Shown: one piece after another, positions 1 through 11,404 of the stretch
Layout: each line of letters begins with the position of its first letter
How positions within the stretch are numbered: position 1 is the first letter of the stretch
DNA from: Polyodon spathula
Taxonomy: Eukaryota; Chordata; Actinopteri; Acipenseriformes; Polyodontidae
Assembly: GCF_017654505.1 (NCBI RefSeq)
Contig: NC_054536.1
Span: 91,694,970 to 91,758,969 of the forward strand
Reading direction: 5' to 3'
DNA: 64,000 nt
The notes under the pieces: model-generated
Told to the model about the DNA's origin: nothing
Seen by the model: the letters and a program-made list of their open reading frames with translations, nothing else
The model's database searches: none
Position numbers and translations under genes: made by a program

Positions 1-94
1 ATTCAGCATTCATTTTAGAACTAAATAAATATTGGGCCTATTATGTGGTTATCTTTCCTAATGTATTTTCTTTTTTGCTGTGAGAGGAGCTGCA

Positions 95-97
<3 letters not shown>

Positions 98-161
<64 letters not shown>
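98..161. repeat. (TA)n microsatellite
   Basis: About 32 uninterrupted TA units. The apparent Tyr-Ile repeat protein read from it is an artefact. Confidence 0.98.
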
Positions 162-162
<1 letters not shown>

Positions 163-788
163 CCATGGGGTTGTAATGGAATGTGAAACAAGCAATTTGA
201 TTGGTCGAGCAAGGTTCCAGGTGTCTGTATATTAGATGGAAACAGACAGCTGAAGCCTTGTTACATATACTAAATCACTGCGCTGCCTCACAGAATTTAG
301 TGTTGGTCGCCATCTTGCTTACACTCACAGATGTACGGCTGTGACTATGAAATTGAATGACCAATTACCTGCAAAAAATCCCAACATAGTAATAAGTAGA
401 TACCAAAAAATATAATAAATCACCGTCTTTATGCTCACTCACTCCGACTTTGTCACTTCAAATAAATTAATTTTAGTGGCTTGTAAACGCTAAAGAAAAA
501 CACAGAAGATCCTGAACAAATTACTAACATTTATTTTTATTCCTCACGTCTTGCTCAGTGTGTCTGCGCTGACAGAAAGAAAAAAAAAACAACTCTGTGC
601 CTTCTCAACTCCACCCCCTGGTGTATTTATTTAATGTGCACACTATCAAAAAAATAATTCACTTTCTTTTACTTGTTTTAATTGAATTAATTTACTCATC
701 TTAACTTAGTGTGCAGTTCAAAGTTACACATGGGACTACTTTATTTGGCGTAAGGATATTTAATAAAAAACACTAATAATATTTTGCC

Positions 789-1353
789 TTAACTCTTTGT
801 AATCCTATGTCGGACCAGGTCTGACATTACAATTTTTCCTTTCCAGTCCAATGTTGGACCCTGACCCTGTCCAACATCATCGAAAAAAACGAGAAAACCT
901 TTCAATGGAGTGCGACTTATAGGAGCCGAATGAAACCGGAAAAAAGCCCCATGCACCACAGAGATAACATGGACACAAACAAAGGAGATAGCTGGTTCAG
1001 CATCCAGCGCTCAAAGAATATCACAGACATTTGCAGTGCTTTTTGAGATGCATAGTAATAAAATAATGACTTAGATTGCATTATTGAGGAGTTTGGTGAT
1101 AAAACAAGTGACCAGGAGAGGATTTATCAGTATGCACGTCTATAAAGAGGTATGTGAAAAATACAGCGAACGGGGGGGGGTTGCCTGGAGATGCAGTACT
1201 GATGTCCTTTTGCCATATACTGCCTTTTAAACCTGTTTTACTTGGGGGGGGGGGCTAATTTAAAAATCTCATGTAAAATAAACAGCGCGTGTGAAAATAA
1301 ATTGGACCTGACAAGCCTGAAAAGCCCTGAATAAATGGACCGCTAAGAGTTAA
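789..1353. mobile_element. piggyBac-like MITE, copy 1, with TTAA ends
   Basis: Starts TTAACTCTTTGTAATCC and ends GGACCGCTAAGAGTTAA, whose reverse complement is TTAACTCTTAGCGGTCC. This gives imperfect inverted termini flanked by TTAA, the piggyBac target site. There is no coding potential. A second copy at 50197-50661 shares long stretches, such as ACCACAGAGATAACA and TGTAAAATAAACAGCGC, proving a dispersed family. Confidence 0.7.
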
Positions 1354-1787
1354 CATGATTTATGCTTTTTTTTTTTCTTCAAATCCACTGTTTTAAGTGA
1401 ATTATAAATGTAATAAGGCCCTTTAGGGGGTCCGTATATGTTTGCAGACTTCTCGGGGGTTGAAGGCGTCGGCCACTGTTGGCTAAGCTAATTTAAACAG
1501 AGTGGACACCACTGGTACTCAGCAATGCTTTTCAATCCCAGAGCATTTCGTTCACTTTATGCTAACTAGGATAAAAAAAAAAAAACATAAGACACAGAAT
1601 AGATCCTGCTTCCAATTGTGTGAACTGCACTTCCTTTAATATTTTGTAAAAACACACAGTTCAGTACAAAGTGTCGTATTATCAGCCATTTTATAGACTG
1701 CGCCACCATAATTTAACCTTTAAAGCATCAAGATTTGAAAAAAATAGACAAAAAAAGTTAAAATAAATAAATAAAAAGCCAGCTTAC

Positions 1788-1903
1788 TTGGAAAGTTGTC
1801 CATTGTTCCACAACAATGGCATCGTAGGCCTGTGCAGCTGTCGAGTCCACCTCAGAAGCCTCCTCAAAGATGAACGTGCCTTCCACTGACCGGGGTGTCG
1901 ACT
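1788..1903 (-). CDS. RFTN1: RFTN1 (raftlin) coding exon 6, last one visible
   Basis: Raftlin is a lipid-raft protein anchored to the inner plasma membrane by N-terminal acylation; in mammals it supports B-cell receptor signalling and ligand uptake for TLR3/TLR4. On the minus strand this 116-nt exon is preceded by the acceptor TGTGCAG and followed by GTAAGC. With the single G carried over from exon 5 it encodes 39 codons. Visible peptides include GTFIFEEASEVDST and AYDAIVVEQWTTFQ. The second is the conserved YDAIVVEQWT block of the raftlin family. It ends in phase 0. In the family the protein continues with a TDYVPLL-type segment; no such exon lies at 1-1787, so the C-terminal exons must be beyond the left edge. 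Confidence 0.93.
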
Positions 1904-3537
1904 CTGCACAGCACACAAACAGAGACCACATGCTTTACTGGTAAAATGTCATGATGGGTGGTTGGCTGGTGTCCATGTCCAAACCACATACAGAGGCTAA
2001 CTTTACATAACTTTCGCTTTAGCAATAGATAATTTGTAAATAACCTAATTTTCCTAGTTCAGCTCCTCAGATCAACATGCTCTAAATAGATCATCATTTC
2101 ATGTAGCGCAGGATTATTCCTGAAAAATATATTCCTGAAAACTGTTTCTGGAACCAGAATGAGCTTTTCCTGGAATCGTTGCGTGAATCCGCCAAATCCC
2201 TGAAATGAGGCTTGATCTGCAATGTAATGCTGGCCTTGATTTCTACTTCAGACATCAGACTCTCTCATTGAGCCTGTGAATTGCAGTTCAGACAGCTCAT
2301 TTAGAGATCTCAAATACTAATGAAAGCATCTTCAACAGCAGGCTTTTTATATGCGTTTCCACTGAAGCAGCAGCACGCTGATAAATTAGGCAGCAGCATC
2401 TTAGCAGGTATAAGACGAGATAAACTACTGCTGACGAACAGTAATTGATAAATGTAACATGAATCAAGATTCACTGCATACTAGAAGAAAGCATTTTCAT
2501 CTGCATGTTTCTATTTGAGTGAATCTGAGGCTAGTGCTGAACTCTTCTGAGTTGTATCTAGTATGTCAACAGTTTCAGTTACGTATGAAACCCAACTGTC
2601 CGCAAATTACAGTGAAAGTGCAGCATAGCACAAAACGAGCAGAGCTCATATAGGCTGCCTTGTAACTGCTGTGAAGATCCAATTTTGCTGTGTGAAATGT
2701 TCCTGCAGTGAACTCAATGTTATTATTATCACAAGGCTAAACTGTACTTTGCGTCTGGTCAGTTGCATTGTACATGCCTCATTAATTTCATTCACTACCG
2801 CTTATTAGCTTCAGAATGATTGTACTGCTTCTTTTACAGTACATATGCCGGAGAACTGAAAAATGCCCTTAGTATAATATTAGTGTTTGTAAAATAGGAG
2901 TACAGTATGTGCTGCCCTGACTTGTGTTTAACAAAGACTGGGTGGGATCAAATCTGTTGTCCCCATTCTCCCTTTTACAGAACTACACAGTCAATACCCT
3001 CAGTCTCACATCTGCAATACACATTCTATTACTGAGGCACACCACATGTACAATGGAAAAATCCCTGCTGGGTAATGCTCTCAGCCCCATTGTGTATACA
3101 TCTTTAACACATCTTTCTTAGACTCGGGAATGCTTTAACAGCATTGTCATATGCATGAGGGTATCACAAGGATTACAAGATAAACATGTTATGCCAGCGG
3201 CCCGCCCCTACCCTGGTTTTCATTTCAACACAAACGGATATACTTCACAGGCATTTGATGGAGCCAGCAAAACCATTTGTTTTCAAACACAAGGCTCACG
3301 CAGAGCCTTGTAGAGATGTAAAGCTGGAAAGAACCCACTAAACTCTTAATACAGTCCTCCTCATTCCCTCCACCTCTCTTTCAGGGGTCACTGGGTCCTG
3401 CTGCCTGGTCTTTAACTACTGCCAGCTGAATAAATGTTTTTTTTGTTTTTGTCTTAAATGAACAGAAATTTGACAGAAATTAAATGTTTCTGTATACTAT
3501 CTTTCATTTGACAAAAATATGTTTTTGCAATATATTG

Positions 3538-3593
<56 letters not shown>

Positions 3594-3610
3594 ATTTACA
3601 GATACTGTAC
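1904..3610 (-). other. RFTN1: RFTN1 intron 5
   Basis: 1.7 kb. A (TA)25 tract at 3541-3590 sits 20 nt inside the 5' splice site. Otherwise nothing recognised. Confidence 0.85.
3541..3590. repeat. (TA)25 microsatellite next to RFTN1 exon 5
   Basis: 50 bp of pure TA. The reading frames across it extend real exon 5 into Tyr-Ile runs; that extension is intronic. Confidence 0.98.
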
Positions 3611-3814
3611 CATTTTCTGCTTCAAGGTGGAAGTACCCATCAATCAGCAGCGCCCCATTGGTGAAGTGCTGGGTCATGTGATCCAGCCAGTCTGCCTCCA
3701 CACTGGTGACACCCTGGCCTTTCCTGTGGACTTTCAGAGGCACTTTCACTGTGTAATACCTACACAAGCTCTGCTGGCTGCTGGGCGTGTTGAACAGTGC
3801 AAATGTCTGGACTT
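3611..3814 (-). CDS. RFTN1: RFTN1 (raftlin) coding exon 5
   Basis: This 204-nt minus-strand exon has the acceptor TAACAACAG and the donor GTACAG, which is weak at +4/+5. It reads in phase with both neighbours. Visible peptides are VQTFALFNTP, CRYYTVKVPLKVHRKGQG and VEADWLDHMTQHF. These match, block for block, the raftlin segment that in human RFTN1 reads FTLFNKP, CRQYYPVTIPL and DANWLEHMSDHF (from memory). It starts the conserved C-terminal half of the protein after the variable acidic linker of exon 4. A (TA)25 tract lies in the intron only 20 nt downstream of the donor. The open frame on the other strand over the same bases is a shadow. Confidence 0.94.
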
Positions 3815-4124
3815 CTGTTGTTAGAAATGGGAACAACAACAACAAAATCATTTTATACAATTTACAACACTGTGAAAAAGACTTCTAAATCTGGACCTCC
3901 AGTCAGGAATTTGATTTAAGCTGTGAGAATGCCTCTTGGGGCAGTATTTCATACTCCTTCTTAATTACACAGAAAATGAATGGCTTGCAGTGAAAAGTAA
4001 AGGGTAAACACTAGGGAAGGCATTAATATGTAGAGTAGAGCTGTAATGATTGGTTGTGCATCACTGAACTGTGATATTTCCTTTACATGATACACTATTG
4101 TCATGTGTTCTGTATGTACTATGA

Positions 4125-4920
4125 TATGAATACATTGTATTGTGTGTACTGTGATATGATGAATAAAGAGTCAATGACACATTGTATTGTGTGCAGTATG
4201 ATATGATGAATAGTCAGTGACACATTGTATTGTATGCACTGTGATATGATACAGTGAATGACATTGTATTGTGTGTACTGTGATACGATGAATACAGTCA
4301 ATGACACATTGTATTGTGTGCACTGTGATATGATGAATAAAAGGTCAATGATACATTGTATTGTGTGCACTGTGATATGATGAATAAAAGGTCAATGATA
4401 CATTGTATTGTGTGCACTGTAATATGATGAATAAAAGGTCAATGATACATTGTATTATGTGCACTATGATATGATGAATAAAAGGTCAATGATACATTGC
4501 ATTGTGTGCACTGTGATATGATGAATACAGTCAATGACACATTGTATTGTGTGCACTGTGATATGATCAATAGAGTCAGTGACACACTGTATTGTGTGTA
4601 CTGTGATATGATGTACACTGTATTGTGTGTACTGTGATTTGATGAATAGAGTCAATGATACATTGTATTGTGTGTACTGTGATTTGATGAATAGAGTCAA
4701 TGATACATTGTATTGTGTGCACTGTGATTTGATGAATACAGTCAATGATACATTGTATTGTGTGCACTGTGATATGATGAATAAAAGGTCAATGATACAT
4801 TGTATTGTGTGTACTGTGATTTGATGAATAGAGTCAATGATACATTGTATTGTGTGTACTGTGATTTGATGAATAGAGTCAATGATACATTGTATTGTGT
4901 GTACTGTGATATGATGAACA
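4125..4920. repeat. ~50-bp tandem repeat (minisatellite) in RFTN1 intron 4
   Basis: About 17 to 18 units with the core CATTGTATTGTGTGCACTGT followed by GATATGATGAATA and a variable AAAAGG/GAGTCAATGA end. Units differ in length (about 47-52 bp) and by point changes; the 51-bp units keep long spurious reading frames open on both strands (THTIQCIID-type repeats). Unit subtypes (ATATGATGAATAAAAGG versus TTTGATGAATAGAG) cluster, showing local spread. Confidence 0.95.
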
Positions 4921-6024
4921 ATAGCATCTGATGCTGATACATACTGTATCGTGACCTGCGTATCATGAATTGTGTTCACTGTCTTATTGTTACACCCCTA
5001 GCCTAATAAAATGTGGACATTCAGCTTCTACGCTTTACCCAAAAGTGTTCTACAATTTCACACTTGCATGTTAGACAGCCAAAAAAATTGCTAGCCACAG
5101 CATACAATGTAATGGAACCATCTGTCTGGGTGAGTTAGTGAATTTGAAATTGCTACCATATGGTTTTCTCAGTTATTTGGGGAAAGAAAAACAAACCAAT
5201 TTAGTTGTTTATTCCTAATTCAGCTAGAAACACTTCTTAATATCCTGGAGTTGCAAATGAAGTACGAGGTTTAGCATATGTGTGTGAGATCTGCAGCATA
5301 TACCAATAGCAATGGCAATGAATAAACAGACAGGCCTCTGCTATTGCTTGACGCACATTGTTTTCTTTTTAATGTAACAGAATATCACATCTGAGCTGTG
5401 TAGATATTGGAGGGTCCATACAATAGATCTAAAAATCTTTAAATTAAAATACCTCTGTGTACATTTTAGACATTGGTAAAATAAATGGATAGTTATTTGG
5501 ATCCACAACTTATTTTACTAATCAATTCTACAATTTAATAGTTTGTTCCAAACCAGGCATGTACAGTTTGATAATTAAACCAATATATAGTGCAAACTAA
5601 GTTGAAATAACCACGGCAGCATATCAAATGAAAAGTGTGAATAAGTTTATTAATTATGGATCAACTGTATTTTTGACGATTCTTTGATTGGGAGTCAGTC
5701 TAAAATACCCCTTCGGCTATTGAACAGTGTGTCATTCCAATATAGCAACACCTAAATAAAAACCCTGAAGATTCTTTGTTTTTTCATCTACAGGAGGGAC
5801 TGGTTTACATTTTTCCAAACAGTATGGACGCAGTGATCTGTTTTTCTGTATTTACTCCTGCTTCACCTATTCTTTCCAGTGTATTTGCTAGTTCAAAAAC
5901 AGTTATCTATTAATGCATTTATAACAATGATCTGGCATCTTGTGCCCTTGAGCATTCACATTGCATTGGGAACCAGGAAGATTGCACAGAAAAGTTGTCA
6001 CAGAGATTTCCGCTGGTTCATAAA

Positions 6025-6028
<4 letters not shown>

Positions 6029-6054
<26 letters not shown>
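6029..6054. repeat. (GT)n microsatellite
   Basis: 13 GT units inside RFTN1 intron 4. Confidence 0.97.
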
Positions 6055-6055
<1 letters not shown>

Positions 6056-7224
6056 CTCTTTAACTATGAAGAAGTAACTTGTTTTTATCTAATTTGTTTC
6101 CCTTCTCATGAATTCAGTTGGTGCGAAACCCTCATTAAAATGTTTGCTGTTACTAAGTGGGGATCCCATGTTTGACATTACACATGTGGGGCAAGTTGCT
6201 ATCTTCACATCCCAATGCTGTCAGGGAGCTGAAACGGAATTCAAATTAACACTCATTTCACCTTCTTTGACACCCCTCTGTCGAATTCGGCTGGTGGTTT
6301 GCCCCAGTTTGAAAATAATTAGTTTGATAGTTGATTTACATGAGAAACAAAAAAGTAGCATCCAGTTGCCGGTGTGCTTTTTCACTGCTAGTTGTGTTGT
6401 ATTTCAAAGAATATTTCTGTTCTAGGATAATGTCTGAGTGACGAGTAAGCCTCCTTATTTAATAAACCAGATAGCTAAAGGTTTATCATTCATTCATCAC
6501 ATGAAAGAAATATGGTCTGCAAAAAAGCAAAAGCCTTCACGTTTGACCTTTTCTTGCACAATAAAGTATCTGTATTAGCCTTTCTATTAATTGTGTTAGC
6601 ACATGCACACAATTAAATCATCCTTATCTCAATCTGAAACAGTGTACAAACATCACACTGTCCATCAAGACTCCTAGCTCCACATTGCAGTGTTGGCAAC
6701 ATGCAAAGAATATTTGTAACATGCAACATGCACAAATCATTTTTAATAGACCTTTTGAATACCACTTTCAACAATAACTGTGGCTAGGGCAGTGCACAGG
6801 ATTTGTGCACAAAGGAAAATGAACAATGCATTGAGCCACATAAAGACTATGTTGCACAGAGGCCTGTAATGGTCCCAACCTAGAAATTAATCAAAAAGGA
6901 TGAAAAATTAGCCAATGATGCCACAATGCCATAGTGCTAGATGAAGACTTTAACATTGTTTTTTGTCGACATTCGCTATGTAACCAGAATTTCAATTACC
7001 TGAAATATCTTTGTAGGCTAACATTTGTTAAAATGCCAGTCTGGTTAATACTGTAGATCAAAGTTTGGCACCAGTAGGCGCAATGTCTTATTACAACACC
7101 AATACTTATTCCTAATTTATAGGTAAGGAAAATTGCAGTCTTTTTTATGCATTTCCTTCCCTTTTTTAAAATAAAACCACCTTACAGTATTACTTTTGAA
7201 GCACATTGTTTTGGATTCACGTAC

Positions 7225-7771
7225 CCTTTTTCGGTCCTTTGTGCTCTGTGTGTTCAGTGTTTCCAGGTGTCTCGCTGTCCCTGCTGTTTTCAGAGTGCTG
7301 GTCCACCCCAATGTGCTCACTGGAATTCTCTGCTGAATGTTCTGCAGGCCCATTTGTTGTGGGTGCCACTGAGTCGGCCTCAGAAGCCTTGATCCCAACC
7401 TTGCTGACTTCTGCCAATTCAGCAGAGTTCATTGTTTTAATCTGTCCTTCATTTTCCTTTGACGAAGTCTGAGGTAATTTCTCAGTGACCTGCAGCTCCA
7501 CATTTACTTCCACGTTACCCGAGAGACTCTCCACCTGCTCACAACTGGTTTCAGTTCCTGTCGCCTGGTCTGATTCACAGTCGCTGGCTTCCACTGAACC
7601 TGGTCTGCTGTCAGGGCTGAGATCTTGTGAACTTTCCTCCTTCTCTGTACTCAGGCTGCAATGCAATAATGAGGATTCAGCCTGAGAGGAGTGTGCATTC
7701 GAGTTCACTGGAAAACCGTATTGTTGAATGAACCCCACAAACTTCACTCCCTGTTCTCCAGCGACCTGCAC
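7225..7771 (-). CDS. RFTN1: RFTN1 (raftlin) coding exon 4, large variable linker exon
   Basis: This 547-nt minus-strand exon runs from the acceptor GAATCAATAG to the donor GTACGTG. It starts with VQVAGEQGVKFVGFIQQYG, the conserved raftlin segment (human GLKFVGVIPQYH), so the protein family is clear at the 5' end. The remaining ~160 residues are rich in Ser, Glu, Thr, Asn and Gln and look disordered, as in other raftlins, where this linker diverges quickly. Position and phase (0 in, 1 out) agree with exons 3 and 5. Start codons of the isolated reading frame inside this exon are not real starts. Confidence 0.92.
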
Positions 7772-8974
7772 CTATTGATTCAAAAGATAACAAAGGTCTG
7801 TATTTAACATGTGGCATACATAAGAACTAAAACAAGTTCTTAAAAAAACAAACAAAAAAAAACAGCATTTACTAAGAACGATAAGGAATGTGTTTGCATT
7901 GTTGATGCACTGTTCCCCCTGTGGTGTGTCAGGGGTTCATATTATACCTTACATTAAACCATGGATGGATAACAAGGAAGAGACTGGACACAAACTCTGA
8001 TCCACTATACAAAAGAGACCAGCAGTTAAAGAACTGTAACATGCTATCACCAGCAGGGGTGAAATACAAGACTGCATAACACAACACTGTCTGTTACACT
8101 AGCAGGATCATTCTCAGAACAGCATGTTAGGGGTGTGCTATACAAATACTTGACTGTTGTTTACTGTAGCTTATCAACTGTTTTTGATCATGAAGTACCG
8201 TCACGGTTTAGAACAGTTCAAAGCCAAAAGCAACAAATTTGAGCCCCTGTCTCCTACACTTGAATATTTCAAAGGGTAAGAATTTAAGAATTGTTTTTGC
8301 AATTTACAAATAATTGAAACATACGCTAATATACGTTTTTCACTGCGACCCTGGTTTAAAAATTCCTTACTTGAGACAAAGAAGGACAAGATGATTGAGA
8401 AAGAGAGTTGCTGCAGTACAGGCTCATATGACAGGTATGAATAATCTCAGCTGCACTGCACCCAATGAATAATTTGCATGCCAGGCCATTTATTTCTAGA
8501 TTAAAAACGGATTCCTATATATGCATATAAGATTTGAATTAAAAAAAAAAGAGAGTGCAGGGATTTGCAATTGAAAACATTAACATTCAAAACGTGAGCT
8601 TGCATGTATAAAGCAACATAGCTTTCTGTGCAAGATTAATGACATCCTTCTCTTGCTCGTTTGCAATAAACTGTGATGTGACATTTTGAAATCTGTACAA
8701 GAATTATAAATCTAATAAGATTGACATTTTAACAATGTCTGGATGTTAATGCTGTTAATATTTTTTTCATTATCTCTTTTAATATAATACTGCCACAGGC
8801 TAAAATTCCCCCTCCCTCCTTTGAGAAGCCCCCTCCCATGTGAACTGGGTTCATTAGAAAAGTGTTCTAAGATTATGAGTTATAGCCAGTACAAATACAT
8901 TTGAAACCAAATTGATGAAATACCCATTCCCATGAATCCAACACTACATAACTAAGCTTCTTTCTGGTACTTAC
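7772..8974 (-). other. RFTN1: RFTN1 intron 3
   Basis: 1.2 kb between exons 4 and 3. Nothing recognised in it. Confidence 0.85.
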
Positions 8975-9083
8975 TCTCTTAACACAGCCCTCTACGAGTT
9001 CTGCACAAGGAAGCTGGTTGGAAGACAGGCACATGTTCATTTCCAGGCTGTGGAGCTCACCATTCTGGTGGTTATTCTCAGAG
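8975..9083 (-). CDS. RFTN1: RFTN1 (raftlin) coding exon 3
   Basis: This 109-nt minus-strand exon follows the acceptor TTTTCCATACAG and ends at AAGAGA|GTAAGT. It enters in phase 2 (AG from exon 2 plus C gives Ser) and leaves in phase 0. It encodes SSENNHQNGELHSLEMNM, then CLSSNQLPC and AELVEGCVKR. Position and pattern match the human stretch SQKTDLHNEGYILELDCC followed by FIKKIQEAASQG (from memory). Sequence identity is moderate; the strongest support is that exons 2-3-4 join without a frameshift and that the reading continues directly into the conserved KFVGFI block of exon 4. Confidence 0.86.
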
Positions 9084-10195
9084 CTGTATGGAAAAGATGG
9101 AAGAACCATGCTGTGTGGGTTAAACCATGCATTCCACTGAATTGTACGTTCATTATGCTGCAGTTTGAATGCCTTCCAAACACCATGGTACAGCTTATTA
9201 GTCATGCATCCTATTAATGATAGAGTAAGTATTACACACACACACAACTTCGGCCACTTCCTATTATCAGGAGTTGTTTCCTGTTTACCAGCATGCTACA
9301 TCTCTGCTACCGTTTATTTATTTATTTATTTACTGCTGACTTGAGTCAATTAGTCCTGTTGGTTTTAAATGCTGTCCATAATAATCTGCCGGCTAAGACA
9401 GCATACTTCTTTTCCAGTCTACGAGCCACACACAGCACATTTATGGTACCCTTGCAGACATTTTCTTCTTGTGTTCAACCTTAAAAACTCCACCTGTAAA
9501 TTCACACATCTAGAACCAAACAACAAAGCAATACAATTCTGTTCTTCTGAAGAGCAAGTTGGTAGGTGTAGTTTGTACACTTTCATCTTTTAGACATTTT
9601 ATAAAATGCCTATTGAACATGCCTGTGTTCTGTCTTTTGTTATTACACAATCTTTCAATAACTACAACGGACACAACATTTGGCTAATGCATTACTAATT
9701 AAACTACCCTGGAGGGACTAACATTTGCAGCTGTCACTTCAATAGTGTCACTTGGAAATAGATATGCATTTCTGACTGATGCACTTCAAGTACCACTACC
9801 TAGAACTTGCAGCTGATTCACTTGCTTTTCTGTTGCTCTGGAAAAAAAGAATCCACTGCTATTTATCCTTGCAACTTAAGAATAAGGGGGCATCTGGCAC
9901 TGAAGTTTTATTAGATTCACAGCTTACTTTGCAGTATATGAAGCTCTAGCAACTAGAACAAATATTTAAGTTTTCATTTAAGTCAAAACCTTTCAGTCCT
10001 ACATACTAGGACAGAAGAGAAAGGCATTATGAACACTTTTGATAAATAACACCTTAAAAGGGAAATTACAATAAAGTATAATGATTCAACAGTTTAAAGT
10101 GGCTGCAATAACATTATTTTAGAACGAATATCTTTATTTTTTATTTTTATAAATCTCTCATTAACAAGAATGATCCCAGTATCAAATCCAAGCGC

Positions 10196-10290
10196 AGGCA
10201 GAGTTTCACTGAAGGTCCAGTAAATCAACGAGAGGTTAACAGTGGTGAAGGCAGTGTTTAGATCAGGAGGCAGAGTTTCACTACAGGCAG
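10196..10290. repeat. Detached unit of the 71/72-bp minisatellite
   Basis: Contains GTTTCACTGAAGGTCCAGTA, GAGAGGTTAACAGTGG, GGCAGTGTTTAGATCAGGAG and GTTTCACTACAGG, a diverged single period of the array that starts 1.1 kb further right. Confidence 0.85.
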
Positions 10291-11404
10291 CACTCCACAT
10301 AAGGTTTTGGATCTGGAAGTAACTTACCCTCTAATTTTAACACAGAGAGTAAAATGTATATTCAGCGGTGAAATGCAACATTACCTTGAACTCACGAGTA
10401 ATCTCGATTTAAATACTGTACAATCTTTAATGGCAATGGGTTAGGCATTAAAAAAGAATATTCCATTGTAACTGCAATGTTACTTTGAACTATCGTACAA
10501 CCACGCATGTGTTCTACAAGGTTCTTTATCAGCTCAGTGCATTTTTTTCAAGGTATCACAGTGACTCTGCAAACAGTGGCAGTGTTTGTCTCACAGTGTA
10601 CCCAGCAAAGCTTGATTCCGGTGCCAGTACTACGGTATACCATGACTTTCAAACAGGGCAACAACAACTATTTGCATTGCATTTTACTACAGCAATCGCA
10701 AAAAAAAAAAAAAAAAAAAAAGAAAACTCAGTTAGAAATTAACCTTTCGTGGTTTCACAGCAGCAATTATAGCGGAATAATCCAGTTTTCAGCAAACCTT
10801 GGTCCACATTGTTCTGTAACATTGTAGAAAGTAAATAGTTTTTGATTCATTCCATGCTCAGGTATGAAAAGCATCTCTCTCCTAACACGACAGGCACAGT
10901 GAAAAGCAGACGCAAGGCGATACTGAGGTTAGGATAGAAGTCCAACACATTTCCCTTAGATGGAGTTGAGCGTAGCAAGAGGTCAGGATGATACATTGGC
11001 TGGAAAAGCATTTATTTTAAATTGTTTCCAGGTTCATTCAAACACGCAGCCCTACGCGTTGAGATGCCTATACATGTATTCCCCTCCCATTTGCAGCACT
11101 GACTGCAAGCGCAACAAACCTGGTTTGTAGTGTGTCGAAATGAGTTCATTTTTAAATATCTTGCCGTTTTAGCCTAAATCGTGGGTTACATGATTATACA
11201 GCACATACTGACAAACTTGCACATGGCTTTAAACCTCTACGCGTTATGTTTTTTCTGTTTATGGTTTGTGGCGTACAGATTCAATCCGGTGCAGGCTTGA
11301 GGAGGCAGACAAGCTGTGCAGCAAAATTGCTCTGCGCATTCTACGCATTACATTTTAATTTTTTAATCTGTGACAAATGGCAGGTACGCAGCTTATCTGG
11401 ACCA

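Larger units (their letters stand above)
1..1787 (-). other. RFTN1: RFTN1 intron downstream of exon 6
   Basis: No exon seen. It holds the (TA)n tract and a piggyBac-like MITE; the rest is AT-rich sequence with no recognised feature. Confidence 0.8.
3815..7224 (-). other. RFTN1: RFTN1 intron 4
   Basis: 3.4 kb. Contains the ~50-bp tandem array and a (GT)n tract at 6029-6054. The remainder shows no gene or recognised element. Confidence 0.85.

Noticed and set aside
3519..3824. Plus-strand open frame over RFTN1 exon 5
   Set aside because: It is the antisense shadow of the spliced minus-strand exon and runs through a TA microsatellite.
4119..4979. Long repetitive frames of the THTIQCIID type, and a possible CRISPR array
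   Set aside because: The period is fully repeated without unique spacers and the genome is vertebrate; it is a minisatellite whose 51-bp units happen to keep a frame.
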